Source: Alphaproteobacteria bacterium
GTDB taxonomy: Bacteria > Pseudomonadota > Alphaproteobacteria > Micavibrionales > Micavibrionaceae
DNA: 64,000 nucleotides
Direction: 5' to 3'
NCBI GenBank assembly: GCA_030427385.1
Contig: JAUHWR010000001.1
Coordinates: 1,480,042 to 1,544,041, forward strand
Below, in pieces: positions 9,559-17,300 of the stretch. The translations under genes and the position numbers were made by a program. Position 1 is the stretch's first letter, and each line of letters starts with the position of its first letter. The notes under the pieces are model-generated. The model was not told the DNA's origin. It ran no database searches and saw only the letters and a program-made list of their open reading frames with translations.

Positions 9559-10985
9559 TGTCATTAACCATTGCGATTATAGGCCGTCCAAACGTCGGCA
9601 AATCAACGCTTTTCAATCGTATGGCGCGAAAGAAACTTGCCATTATTGATGATACACCCGGCGTGACACGCGACTGGCGCACGGCTCCGGCAGAAATCGC
9701 GGGGCACTCTCTAACGGTTATTGACACAGCAGGACTTGAAGAACGCTTTGATAATTCGATCGAAAGCCGCATGCGTAAATCAACAGAAACCGCCTTATCG
9801 CATGCCGATGTTATCTTATTTGTGATTGATGGACGAATTGGCGTAACCCCTTTAGACGATCACTTCGCCGGCTGGCTGCGTAAGCAAAATAAACCTTACT
9901 TTCTTGTCGTTAATAAATGTGAAAATGACAATGCCACCATGGCGGGCGTCGCCGAAGCGCACGGTCTTGGCCTTGGTGAACCATATGAAATTTCCGCAGA
10001 ACACTCCATTGGACTGGGTGAACTTTACACTGCCATCATGGAGCGTTTCCCCGAACACTTTCAAGATGATGAACCAACCGACCAAGAAGATCATTTGTAC
10101 CATATGACCGAAGGAGATTTGGATTCTTTGGAAGGGGCAGATCGCGACTTATTGGAAGAAATCAGCGAAGAAGAAGAAATTTCCATTAAAATTGCCATTG
10201 TTGGTCGCCCAAATGCTGGAAAATCAACCCTGCTAAATACATTAATCAATGATGATCGCGTTATGACAGGGCCAGAGGCGGGATTGACACGCGATGCCAT
10301 TGCCGTGGAATGGGCTTATAATGACCGCGCGATTCGCCTTGTGGATACGGCTGGTTTACGTCGTAAAACCAAAGTTCAAAACAAAATTGAAAAAATGGCA
10401 GTTGACGATACGATGCGCGCCATCCGTTTGGCACATGTTGTCATTTTAATGATCGATTCCGTCAATGGCTTTGATAAACAGGATTTACAAATCGCGGCTC
10501 ATGTTATCGAAGAAGGCCGCTGCCTAATCCTAGCATGTAATAAATGGGACGTCGTTAACGAGAAAAAGGATGTCAGACAAGCCATCCTTGATCGTTTGGA
10601 AAAATCATTCTCGCAAATTCACAATCTCCCCATGATCACGCTGTCAGCGCTAAATGGGAAAAATGTCGATATTTTGATGAATATGATTTTAGATACCTAC
10701 GATCTATGGAATAAGCGGATTAAAACCGCGAAGCTAAACCAATGGCTTGGATGGATGGAAAGTAAACATCCGCCCCCCATGGATGAAGGCCGCCCCAATC
10801 GTTTGCGTTATATCACACAGGTTAAGGCGCGCCCTCCTACATTCGTCATGTGGTGTGGTCGCCCCAAATCCATTTCAGATTCTTATCAAAGATACTTGAT
10901 TAACGGATTAAGAGAAGCCTTTGATATGGAAGGCGTTCCCGTCAGGTTACTCATTAGAACCAGTAAAAATCCATATAAAAATTAA
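9558..10985 (+). CDS. der: Ribosome-assembly GTPase Der (EngA)
   Basis: A tandem-GTPase protein required for 50S subunit maturation. The first G domain has G1 at residues 9-17 (GRPNVGKST) and DTAGLEE; the second begins near residue 216 (GRPNAGKST) with DTAGLRRKTK and NKWD. A KH-like C-terminal domain follows. An acidic linker (EEISEEEE) separates the two G domains. At 475 residues it is of normal length. It is the last gene of the yfgM-bamB-der unit and abuts a convergent gene with no spacer. Confidence 0.97.
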   Translation: MSLTIAIIGRPNVGKSTLFNRMARKKLAIIDDTPGVTRDWRTAPAEIAGHSLTVIDTAGLEERFDNSIESRMRKSTETALSHADVILFVIDGRIGVTPLDDHFAGWLRKQNKPYFLVVNKCENDNATMAGVAEAHGLGLGEPYEISAEHSIGLGELYTAIMERFPEHFQDDEPTDQEDHLYHMTEGDLDSLEGADRDLLEEISEEEEISIKIAIVGRPNAGKSTLLNTLINDDRVMTGPEAGLTRDAIAVEWAYNDRAIRLVDTAGLRRKTKVQNKIEKMAVDDTMRAIRLAHVVILMIDSVNGFDKQDLQIAAHVIEEGRCLILACNKWDVVNEKKDVRQAILDRLEKSFSQIHNLPMITLSALNGKNVDILMNMILDTYDLWNKRIKTAKLNQWLGWMESKHPPPMDEGRPNRLRYITQVKARPPTFVMWCGRPKSISDSYQRYLINGLREAFDMEGVPVRLLIRTSKNPYKN

Positions 10986-11468
10986 TTAACCAAATTTTTC
11001 ATGCTCGCCCATATCAGGCTTCTCTCCTGTGGCTTTGGCTTTAACTAATTCTGCAAATTGCAGAATTTTATTATCTTCCGAATCCCAATGCTCGCCACTT
11101 TTGATGTTGATTTTAATCAGTGTCAGATTGGGGTCGTTTTTACCTTCCGGAAACCAAACATCGACAAAAGGATTCCAAAATTTATCAATTAGCTCCTTAT
11201 TATGATCAATTTCCGCAACACCTGATAATGACACATGAATGCCTTCATCATGGTCACAAAACGTTAAGCAGACATGATGTCCGCCTTTAATATCATAAAC
11301 TTTTGCCGAATCCTTATCAGAAAAAAACCAGATTGTTCCATCATAGTCATCTTGAACCAAATGCATCGGACGCGCTCTTAAATCGCTTCCATCCTCAGTT
11401 ACCAACATTCCTACCTTTAATTCTTTAATAATATTCCATATTTTTTCTTTGTGCTCTGGGCTAGACAT
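10986..11468 (-). CDS. Pyridoxamine 5'-phosphate oxidase-like general stress protein (GSP26 type)
   Basis: A 160-residue split-barrel flavin-binding fold protein of the general-stress-protein-26 family (Pyrid_ox_like). Typical features are the opening KIWNIIKELKVGMLVTEDG, the LRARPMHLVQ strand and the IWFFSDKDSAKVYDI motif. The substrate is unknown; members bind FMN, FAD or F420. It converges on der without any spacer. A GGAAC-N16-AGTT element at 11492-11516 resembles the alphaproteobacterial EcfG general-stress promoter, which would fit the family name. Confidence 0.88.
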   Translation of the reverse strand: MSSPEHKEKIWNIIKELKVGMLVTEDGSDLRARPMHLVQDDYDGTIWFFSDKDSAKVYDIKGGHHVCLTFCDHDEGIHVSLSGVAEIDHNKELIDKFWNPFVDVWFPEGKNDPNLTLIKINIKSGEHWDSEDNKILQFAELVKAKATGEKPDMGEHEKFG

Positions 11469-11491
11469 ACTTATTCTCCATTTTTACAGTA

Positions 11492-11516
11492 AACTTATCA
11501 AATACTAAAAAGTTCC
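11492..11516 (-). promoter_or_regulatory. EcfG-like general-stress promoter candidate upstream of the GSP26-type gene
   Basis: On the minus strand GGAAC and AGTT are separated by 16 bases; the alphaproteobacterial EcfG consensus is GGAAC-N16/17-CGTT, so one -10 base differs. It ends 24 bases upstream of the ATG. Confidence 0.5.
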
Positions 11517-11531
11517 AATGAAAGGATAATT

Positions 11532-12071
11532 ATGCGCGGATATTTTGGGATTGGCGTCGAACAAATCAGTAAAGGAGGAAACGTGGGAAACCTTATGCGT
11601 TCCGCGCATTCCTTTGGGGCAAATTTCTTTTTTGCTATACAGCCTGCTTTTGATCTTAAAGACATTCACGCCGCAGACACATCCGGCTCATTTGATCACA
11701 TGCCTTATCATCAATATGATGACCCACAAGACTTGGCACTTCCCGAAGGATGTCAGTTGGTTGGCATAGAGTTAATCAGAGATTCCATAGAATTACCCAG
11801 CTTTAAACACCCCCTGCGCGCCGCTTATGTCCTTGGCCCCGAAATGGGAAGTTTGTCACCAGAACTACAAGAAAAATGCGATCACATCATACATATTCCA
11901 ATGAAATTTTGCGTGAATGTCAGTATTGCCGGCGCCTTGGTCATGTATGATCGTCTGATTTCCATGAAACGCTTCCCTCCAAGACCTGTTAAAGCTGGCG
12001 GCCCAACAGAAGACGTCGCCAATCATACTTTTGGGCATCGCCGGAAAATACGAAAGAAGGAATCTCCATAA
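11532..12071 (+). CDS. SpoU/TrmH-family RNA 2'-O-methyltransferase
   Basis: A SPOUT-class methyltransferase. The three conserved motifs are present: NVGNLMRSAHSFGA near the N terminus, AYVLGPEMGSLS in the middle and IPMKFCVNVSIAGALVMYDR near residue 140. At 179 residues it lacks the extra N-terminal substrate-binding domain of TrmH and RlmB. The target (tRNA or rRNA) cannot be inferred. The start lies 63 bases from the divergent GSP26-type gene, so the two share a regulatory region. The final 20 residues are basic (HRRKIRKKESP). Confidence 0.88.
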   Translation: MRGYFGIGVEQISKGGNVGNLMRSAHSFGANFFFAIQPAFDLKDIHAADTSGSFDHMPYHQYDDPQDLALPEGCQLVGIELIRDSIELPSFKHPLRAAYVLGPEMGSLSPELQEKCDHIIHIPMKFCVNVSIAGALVMYDRLISMKRFPPRPVKAGGPTEDVANHTFGHRRKIRKKESP

Positions 12072-12245
12072 AGTAACAATGACTTATTATTGGCAACGCA
12101 ATTTTAACATCTATATATTATGATATATAAATCGGGTTCAGATTTAAAAAAATAATGACCAAAAATTTGAAATCACTTTGCAAAGCAATTAATCCCCGAT
12201 ATGCTTAAAGCTGCATTGATTACTTAACGAATATAATACTTTGAT

Positions 12246-12749
12246 ATGTTTAATAAAATTGCCATCATCACTTTATGCCTCCTACTGACTCCGGCTCATG
12301 TGAACGCCCAAGCGGCTCAAAAAATTTCAAGCCATGGAAAGTGGACAGTATTCTCCTTTATCGAAAATGGGAAAAAAGTATGCTACATGAGCAGCCGCCC
12401 GATAACCGATGTGGGGGATTACAATCAACGCGGCGAAATATCAGCCTTTATAACACATTGGCCCTCTAGCGATTCCAAAGATGTTTTTAGCTATATTGCC
12501 GGATACACGTATAAAAACGGCAGCGATGTAAGCGTATCCATTGATGGGAAAACACACTCTCTCTTTACACAAGGGGGAATGGCTTGGGCTCCTGATGTTG
12601 AAACAGACAAAAAGCTTATCAATGCCATCAAAAAAGGCTCAACTATGGTCGTTAAGGGTACCTCCTCAAGAGGGACGCTCACGACTGACACCTACAGCCT
12701 ACAGGGCTCAACTGCGGCATATGACGCCATTAGTAAGCTATGCCGCTAA
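12246..12749 (+). CDS. IalB-like invasion-associated locus B family protein
   Basis: A secreted 167-residue protein of the invasion-associated locus B family, common in alphaproteobacteria. It has a Sec signal peptide (about residues 1-22, cleavage after VNA). The core pattern is typical: GKWTVFSFIENGKKVCYMSS, then SVSIDGKTHSLF, then a Cys two residues from the C terminus. The two cysteines (C46 and C166) can form a disulfide. The preceding 174-base gap is AT-rich and holds no gene. No Shine-Dalgarno sequence is evident; a small membrane-protein gene follows 21 bases later. Confidence 0.82.
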   Translation: MFNKIAIITLCLLLTPAHVNAQAAQKISSHGKWTVFSFIENGKKVCYMSSRPITDVGDYNQRGEISAFITHWPSSDSKDVFSYIAGYTYKNGSDVSVSIDGKTHSLFTQGGMAWAPDVETDKKLINAIKKGSTMVVKGTSSRGTLTTDTYSLQGSTAAYDAISKLCR

Positions 12750-12770
12750 TAAAAAGAAAGTTATATCCTT

Positions 12771-13268
12771 ATGAGAAATTTCTTATTTTCAGAACGTATC
12801 AAACTCAACCCTGATCAAGATATCGCCGAAGTTAAATCTTTTTTGGAAGAAACTCTATCACAAGTCATTGAATTAAAAGAAATTAGTACAAGTTCAGATC
12901 ATTTCTATGTAAAGGGGTCAACGGGCGGCCTATTTGATTTTATTCGCAAAGCCAAAATTTTCGTTGAATTTGATTTTATTGTTGAGAAAACTAAAACAGA
13001 TAAAGAGCTGAGAGTTTTTGTAAAAGGCAATACTGCCTTGAGTTTGTCAATGGCATTTTCCTATCTCTTTCTATTTTCTCTCATCCTTTTTGCGGGATTA
13101 TTGCCGGGATCAATTGAAACAGGAAGTGAGAACAGCTCAGCACTGGATGCTCTGGTTTTTCTTGTCATTGGTTATTACATTAAGACCGAAATCGACCGAA
13201 GCTTAATCGAATCAGAACAACATATTATACAAAGCGTCAAAACATTAAAAACCCGCTTCGAAATCTAA
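12771..13268 (+). CDS. Hypothetical membrane protein with two transmembrane helices
   Basis: A 165-residue protein with a charged cytoplasmic-looking N-terminal domain (~1-85), two hydrophobic segments (about 91-112 and 124-138) joined by a short polar loop, and a short amphipathic C-terminal tail. No family was recognised. It is AT-rich and lies 21 bases after the IalB-like gene on the same strand, so the two may be co-transcribed. The following 192 bases to the M23 peptidase are AT-rich and show only a weak TTGACT promoter-like element. Confidence 0.6.
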   Translation: MRNFLFSERIKLNPDQDIAEVKSFLEETLSQVIELKEISTSSDHFYVKGSTGGLFDFIRKAKIFVEFDFIVEKTKTDKELRVFVKGNTALSLSMAFSYLFLFSLILFAGLLPGSIETGSENSSALDALVFLVIGYYIKTEIDRSLIESEQHIIQSVKTLKTRFEI

Positions 13269-13460
13269 AAATTGTGGACACTCTAAAAAATCATGTATTT
13301 TTCTTTTAAAAGGGTTTTTAATTTGATATATATTTGATCTTTATTTGACTAGAAATTTAACAAAAACTAAGAAAGTGCTTAGAATTTAATGTGATAATAA
13401 GGAAACAAACCTTTCAAATAGGATCACATACGACTCATAATCATATAAAATTCTTTCATC

Positions 13461-15113
13461 ATGGCTACTCAAACCTCACCTCAAGATTCTGTCCAGAAAA
13501 ACTTTTATTCTTTAAAAGACGGCGCCTCTGCATGTCTACATAATTTGGAGTATCTGGTATCAAAAGTCAGTCCGCTACGCCATAGAAAATTACTCACGTC
13601 TCGCAGCCAACTTCGTCTCAGGTATTACATACCTGTTCTTTTTATAACTGCTTTTTCAACATTTTCTGCGATTAACCAATTTATCATTCTTTCCCAAGCA
13701 AATGCCGGCATTGTCCGCTTTCATTCAGAGCCCACCAACATCTCACCGACTCAAACTGCGTCCGTTTCAAAAACAGACGCATTATATGGTGTAAAACAAG
13801 ATACACATTCTGCGACAGCGAATTCCGAGCTGCCTAAGAAAAACAACGTTGCGCTCTTCATGAAAACCCCTGACGGGAACAAATCTAACGTTGGTAACAC
13901 TGCCAATAAGCCAAGCGCAGAAGTTACACTAGCATCATTTCATAAAGCGCCTCTGATTGAGACGCACAGCCCTAAAGAAATTAAAATTGAACAGGGACAA
14001 ACAGTTTCCGGACAATTACAGGAAATCGGCGTTCCGGCATCCGAAGCATTGGACGTTGTAAAAGCATTGGGAGAGCACTTTGACCCGCGCCATGTTCGTG
14101 CCGGGCAATCTTTCGAAATTGAATACAGCAAAGCCTATGATGATAACGGCACAGTTTTGAAAAATGTTTCGAAAATGACAATGCCGGTAAGCGCGGCAAA
14201 ACAGATTGTTGTTTATAAAGAAAACGAAATTTTCAAAGCCAAAGAAATCGAAAAAGAAGTTAAAACAAACATCTCCGCCGGGCGTGCCTCCGTGAAATAT
14301 TCGCTATATGGCTCTGCGGCTAAGGCGAATATTCCTGATGAAGTTATAGCTAATATGATCAAAATATTCTCTTGGAGCGTTGATTTTCAACGTGATATTC
14401 GCTCCGGTGATGAGATTGAAATCCTATATGAAACAAAAGAAACCGAAGATGGCATCGCGATTGGCTATGGTGATATTCTTTATGCGCGTCTTGTGACCGG
14501 CGGCAGAGATTTATCGCTATACAGACATAAAATGGAAAATGGCAATGTCGATTACTTTGATCCAAAGGGATCCAGCATTAAACGTACATTAATGAAAACA
14601 CCTGTTGACGGGGCTCGTATGTCATCGGGCTACGGTATGCGCCATCACCCCGTATTGGGATATAATAAAATGCATAAAGGTGTTGATTTCGCTGCACCGC
14701 GCGGAACGCCAATTTACGCCGCCGGAGATGGTGTTATCACAAAAGCCGGACGCAACGGATCATATGGTAATTACATCCGTATTAAGCATAATTCTAAACT
14801 TGATACAGCTTATGCGCACTTAAACAATATCAAATCCGGACTTCGTGCTGGCTCTCGTGTGAAACAAGGACAGGTTATTGGTTTTGTTGGTACCACAGGT
14901 CGCTCAACAGGCCCTCACCTTCACTATGAAGTCTTATTAAACGGAAAACAGACAAATCCACGTGGGGTCAATGTACCAACAGGTGAAACTCTAACGGGCG
15001 CAGAATTGAAAAGATTCCACGCGAATAAGGTTAATTTCGACCAGAAATTTGCAAAAGTAACCCGCGGTGAGAATTACGCCTCTATCGAAGCACAGCCACC
15101 TTTCAATAATTAA
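13461..15113 (+). CDS. M23-family murein endopeptidase, membrane-anchored
   Basis: A LytM/M23 zinc metallopeptidase acting on peptidoglycan cross-links. One transmembrane anchor lies near residues 56-76 after a cytoplasmic N terminus. An OapA/LysM-like segment (~170-240, EIKIEQGQTVSGQLQEIG) precedes the catalytic domain (~390-510). The zinc ligands are visible: H405 and D409 in HKGVDF, and H488 in GPHLHYE, with H486 as the catalytic residue. The start is ATG after an AT-rich 192-base gap. The 3' end overlaps the convergent SURF1 gene by 11 bases. Confidence 0.92.
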   Translation: MATQTSPQDSVQKNFYSLKDGASACLHNLEYLVSKVSPLRHRKLLTSRSQLRLRYYIPVLFITAFSTFSAINQFIILSQANAGIVRFHSEPTNISPTQTASVSKTDALYGVKQDTHSATANSELPKKNNVALFMKTPDGNKSNVGNTANKPSAEVTLASFHKAPLIETHSPKEIKIEQGQTVSGQLQEIGVPASEALDVVKALGEHFDPRHVRAGQSFEIEYSKAYDDNGTVLKNVSKMTMPVSAAKQIVVYKENEIFKAKEIEKEVKTNISAGRASVKYSLYGSAAKANIPDEVIANMIKIFSWSVDFQRDIRSGDEIEILYETKETEDGIAIGYGDILYARLVTGGRDLSLYRHKMENGNVDYFDPKGSSIKRTLMKTPVDGARMSSGYGMRHHPVLGYNKMHKGVDFAAPRGTPIYAAGDGVITKAGRNGSYGNYIRIKHNSKLDTAYAHLNNIKSGLRAGSRVKQGQVIGFVGTTGRSTGPHLHYEVLLNGKQTNPRGVNVPTGETLTGAELKRFHANKVNFDQKFAKVTRGENYASIEAQPPFNN

Positions 15114-15822
15114 AATTTCTGGTAAATAGCTTTGGCCCGAGTATAACAATCCATAATCCCGCCATAATAAACCAGAATAAAGCATATTGACTGTGCTTGT
15201 TCCTTGGGTAATTTTGATCACTCGTTAAAGTTCCCAATGCCTTATATCGTGTATTAGGAATAAGCTCGGCAAATAAAACAGATGGTAGAACTCTCTCCAT
15301 GCCAATCGCCTCTGCAATTTCTTGCGGGTTAAACTTACGCCATCTATTTGCCCGCGCATCATTGTCTAACGTGAAATAGTTGGTTTCAATTTGCCGCGCC
15401 AAACCCACGACCATTACATCTCGATTGATCGGCGGCGGGTAGATTAACTTTGGTTTGTCTTCATCTGATTTTCTTGGGATCCAACCACGATTAACCATGG
15501 CGATATGTCCACTTTCCAGAACCAATGGATCCATCATTTGATATCCATAATTGCCATTTAATAAACTTGGCCACAATAAAGTATTCCCCTTTAAAAACCT
15601 ACCTTGAACGACGCCTCTCCTAACTTTGAAATTATCAGGATCCGCCGCCATAAAATCCTCCGGCGTTAATTTATAAGCATACGCATTTTTAGCATATTCA
15701 TGATTCAACTTGCGAATGATGTCATCTTTCCATTCCGCTCTTTGAACTTGCCAATATGACAATCCGCAAAGCGTAAATAAACCTGCAAAAAAAACGAGGC
15801 CACTAATTATTTTTTTCATCAT
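15103..15822 (-). CDS. SURF1 cytochrome c oxidase assembly protein
   Basis: A haem a insertion/assembly factor for aa3-type oxidases. The 239-residue form chosen here starts at the ATG that overlaps the ExoD stop (TAATG); a longer frame reaching 15888 only adds ExoD-overlapping read-through. Two transmembrane helices at the ends (about 3-20 and 215-232) flank a periplasmic domain containing WQVQRAEWKDDII and VNRGWIPRKSDEDK, which are SURF1 hallmarks. It is separated by 10 kb from the cox11/coxC block, whereas these are often adjacent. Confidence 0.9.
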   Translation of the reverse strand: MMKKIISGLVFFAGLFTLCGLSYWQVQRAEWKDDIIRKLNHEYAKNAYAYKLTPEDFMAADPDNFKVRRGVVQGRFLKGNTLLWPSLLNGNYGYQMMDPLVLESGHIAMVNRGWIPRKSDEDKPKLIYPPPINRDVMVVGLARQIETNYFTLDNDARANRWRKFNPQEIAEAIGMERVLPSVLFAELIPNTRYKALGTLTSDQNYPRNKHSQYALFWFIMAGLWIVILGPKLFTRNFNY

Positions 15823-16445
15823 TATATGATACTCCCAATCAGAAAACGAAGACCTGCCTCTCCCAAAAATACCAAAAGCGAAATCCACGCTAAACCTACA
15901 ATGGCTCCGGCAATAACGGCTAAGCCATCACGCATTAATACCCCCACCGCCATACAGGCAATTCCCAATGATGGAACTGTATTCGTAAGCGGAATGGGAA
16001 TACAAATTGTCAAAGCCATTATTAAACCAAACAAACCAATGAGGTGGGAGCTTATTCCTTGCGTTAAAAATCCTAATCGTGGTCGCGCTAAAATCTCAAT
16101 TTTCCTAACAAAGGGTATCGCCTTCGTCAGGACAGATATTAAATGTTTAGATGAAATCGTTTTACGGCGCATGCTCTGGGGCATCCATATTTCCTTAAAA
16201 CCCAGCATTTGCTGCCCCGTTAATAATATTAATGGCGACGCCAGAAGAACGTTAATGCCGGGCGGAACCGGGATAGGCAGAGCCATCGGCAGGGCAAAGA
16301 AAAATAAAATCATACCGAATCCACGCTCATGAAATGCGTCAAGAATGTCATCTACCTGCACGCGTGAGATGTTTGCATCCTGTTTTTGCTTTAGATCCTG
16401 ACAAAAATCTAAAAGGAGTTGGGATAAACTACGTACTTCGCTCAT
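15822..16445 (-). CDS. ExoD-family membrane protein
   Basis: An exopolysaccharide-synthesis ExoD-like membrane protein of about 207 residues. An N-terminal soluble segment (LSQLLLDFCQDLKQKQD) is followed by several hydrophobic stretches. The pattern GFGMILFFFALPMALPIPVP and the RPRLGFLTQG loop are typical of the family. The ATG at 16445 is preferred over the TTG at 16493, which adds a poor N terminus. It is translationally coupled to SURF1. The biochemical function of ExoD is not established. Confidence 0.85.
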   Translation of the reverse strand: MSEVRSLSQLLLDFCQDLKQKQDANISRVQVDDILDAFHERGFGMILFFFALPMALPIPVPPGINVLLASPLILLTGQQMLGFKEIWMPQSMRRKTISSKHLISVLTKAIPFVRKIEILARPRLGFLTQGISSHLIGLFGLIMALTICIPIPLTNTVPSLGIACMAVGVLMRDGLAVIAGAIVGLAWISLLVFLGEAGLRFLIGSII

Positions 16446-16516
16446 TTTTTTTATTTCTATGATTGTATTTCTAGTATAAAAGGGGTACAACAATTTTTAA
16501 ATTGCCACAAGCAAAT

Positions 16517-16601
16517 GCGGGTGTGGTGGAATTGGTAGACGCGCTGGATTCAAAATCCAGTTCCGCAAGGAGTGTCGGTTCAAGTCCGACCACCCGCACC
16601 A
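16517..16601 (+). tRNA. tRNA-Leu (anticodon CAA)
   Basis: The acceptor arms GCGGGTG (16517-16523) and CACCCGC (16591-16597) pair over 7 bp, with discriminator A and an encoded CCA end. The anticodon stem CTGGA/TCCAG encloses the loop TTCAAAA, giving anticodon CAA. A long variable arm typical of leucine tRNAs and the T-arm GGTTCAAGTCC are present. The 3' end has an imperfect copy at 17181-17199. Confidence 0.96.
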
Positions 16602-16675
16602 CTTACATAATCTCCTTATTTATTATAAGAAGCTGTGTAACAAGAAGGCTAGTTTAGATCAAAGTGTCACTATTG

Positions 16676-16704
16676 TTGACAATCATATAGAAAATGACTA
16701 ATGT
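16676..16704 (+). promoter_or_regulatory. Sigma-70-like promoter immediately before the orphan gene
   Basis: A perfect TTGACA is followed after 17 bases by TAATGT. The expected transcription start falls almost exactly on the ATG at 16710, suggesting a leaderless or nearly leaderless transcript. Confidence 0.42.
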
Positions 16705-16709
16705 AAAGC

Positions 16710-17150
16710 ATGGATTTAACTAGCTATTTTGATGGAATTAATACAAATCGAAAAATTGCAAGCAGGTTTGAATCAAAAATAATAGAAGATGATACTGGTC
16801 GTTTTATGGTATACGGTCCTTTTCTTCCCTTATCTGGCTTTTCTTTTTCTAATTTTTTAAATAGAGAATATTTTGATCTTAAGCCCGATATTTATGACTT
16901 ATACCAAGCGCAGAATATTCAAAGAGAGCAGACTAGAAGAAATTCTTTTGTAGAAGAAAATATTGGAGAATTCGTATATATCCGTGTTGATAATAATGAC
17001 GACCTTACTAAATTGTCCCATTTCTTAGATAGTCGGCGCGATGATATTGAATTTGTTGTTGCGAACCCAAGAATGGATGGATTGCTCCGAGATTATTCAT
17101 ATGAAAAAGCACGTTATTTATTTAGCAATCCGCCGCCTTACGAGATGTAA
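16710..17150 (+). CDS. Hypothetical protein, AT-rich orphan next to tRNA-Leu
   Basis: A 146-residue soluble protein with no recognised motif. It is AT-rich with many AAT/GAT/TTT codons compared with the neighbouring oxidoreductase gene. It lies between tRNA-Leu and an imperfect repeat of that tRNA's 3' end, which is the arrangement expected for an integrated element. No integrase is present. The coding nature is supported by its length, the upstream promoter-like element and the absence of a competing frame. A later start is possible but not favoured. Confidence 0.58.
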   Translation: MDLTSYFDGINTNRKIASRFESKIIEDDTGRFMVYGPFLPLSGFSFSNFLNREYFDLKPDIYDLYQAQNIQREQTRRNSFVEENIGEFVYIRVDNNDDLTKLSHFLDSRRDDIEFVVANPRMDGLLRDYSYEKARYLFSNPPPYEM

Positions 17151-17180
17151 AACTTTTTTAAAATCGCTTACAGGAATAAT

Positions 17181-17199
17181 CGACCACCCACACTACTTG
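17181..17199 (+). repeat. Imperfect copy of the tRNA-Leu 3' end (att-like)
   Basis: These 19 bases match 16587-16605, the 3' end of tRNA-Leu plus four downstream bases, at 16 of 19 positions, including an unbroken CGACCACCC. The two copies are in direct orientation about 594 bases apart and enclose the orphan gene. Confidence 0.45.
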
Positions 17200-17300
17200 A
17201 ATTTAATATACAAATTTTAGTGTTCACGACATTCTGTAACCTCCTCTCTTTCCATTCGAATGCTTTCCTGACAATATAAATTAAAAAGGAAGCCGTATAG

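Noticed and set aside
15823..15888. N-terminal extension of SURF1
   Set aside because: These codons lie inside the ExoD gene and do not look like a SURF1 start; the TAATG junction gives the better start.
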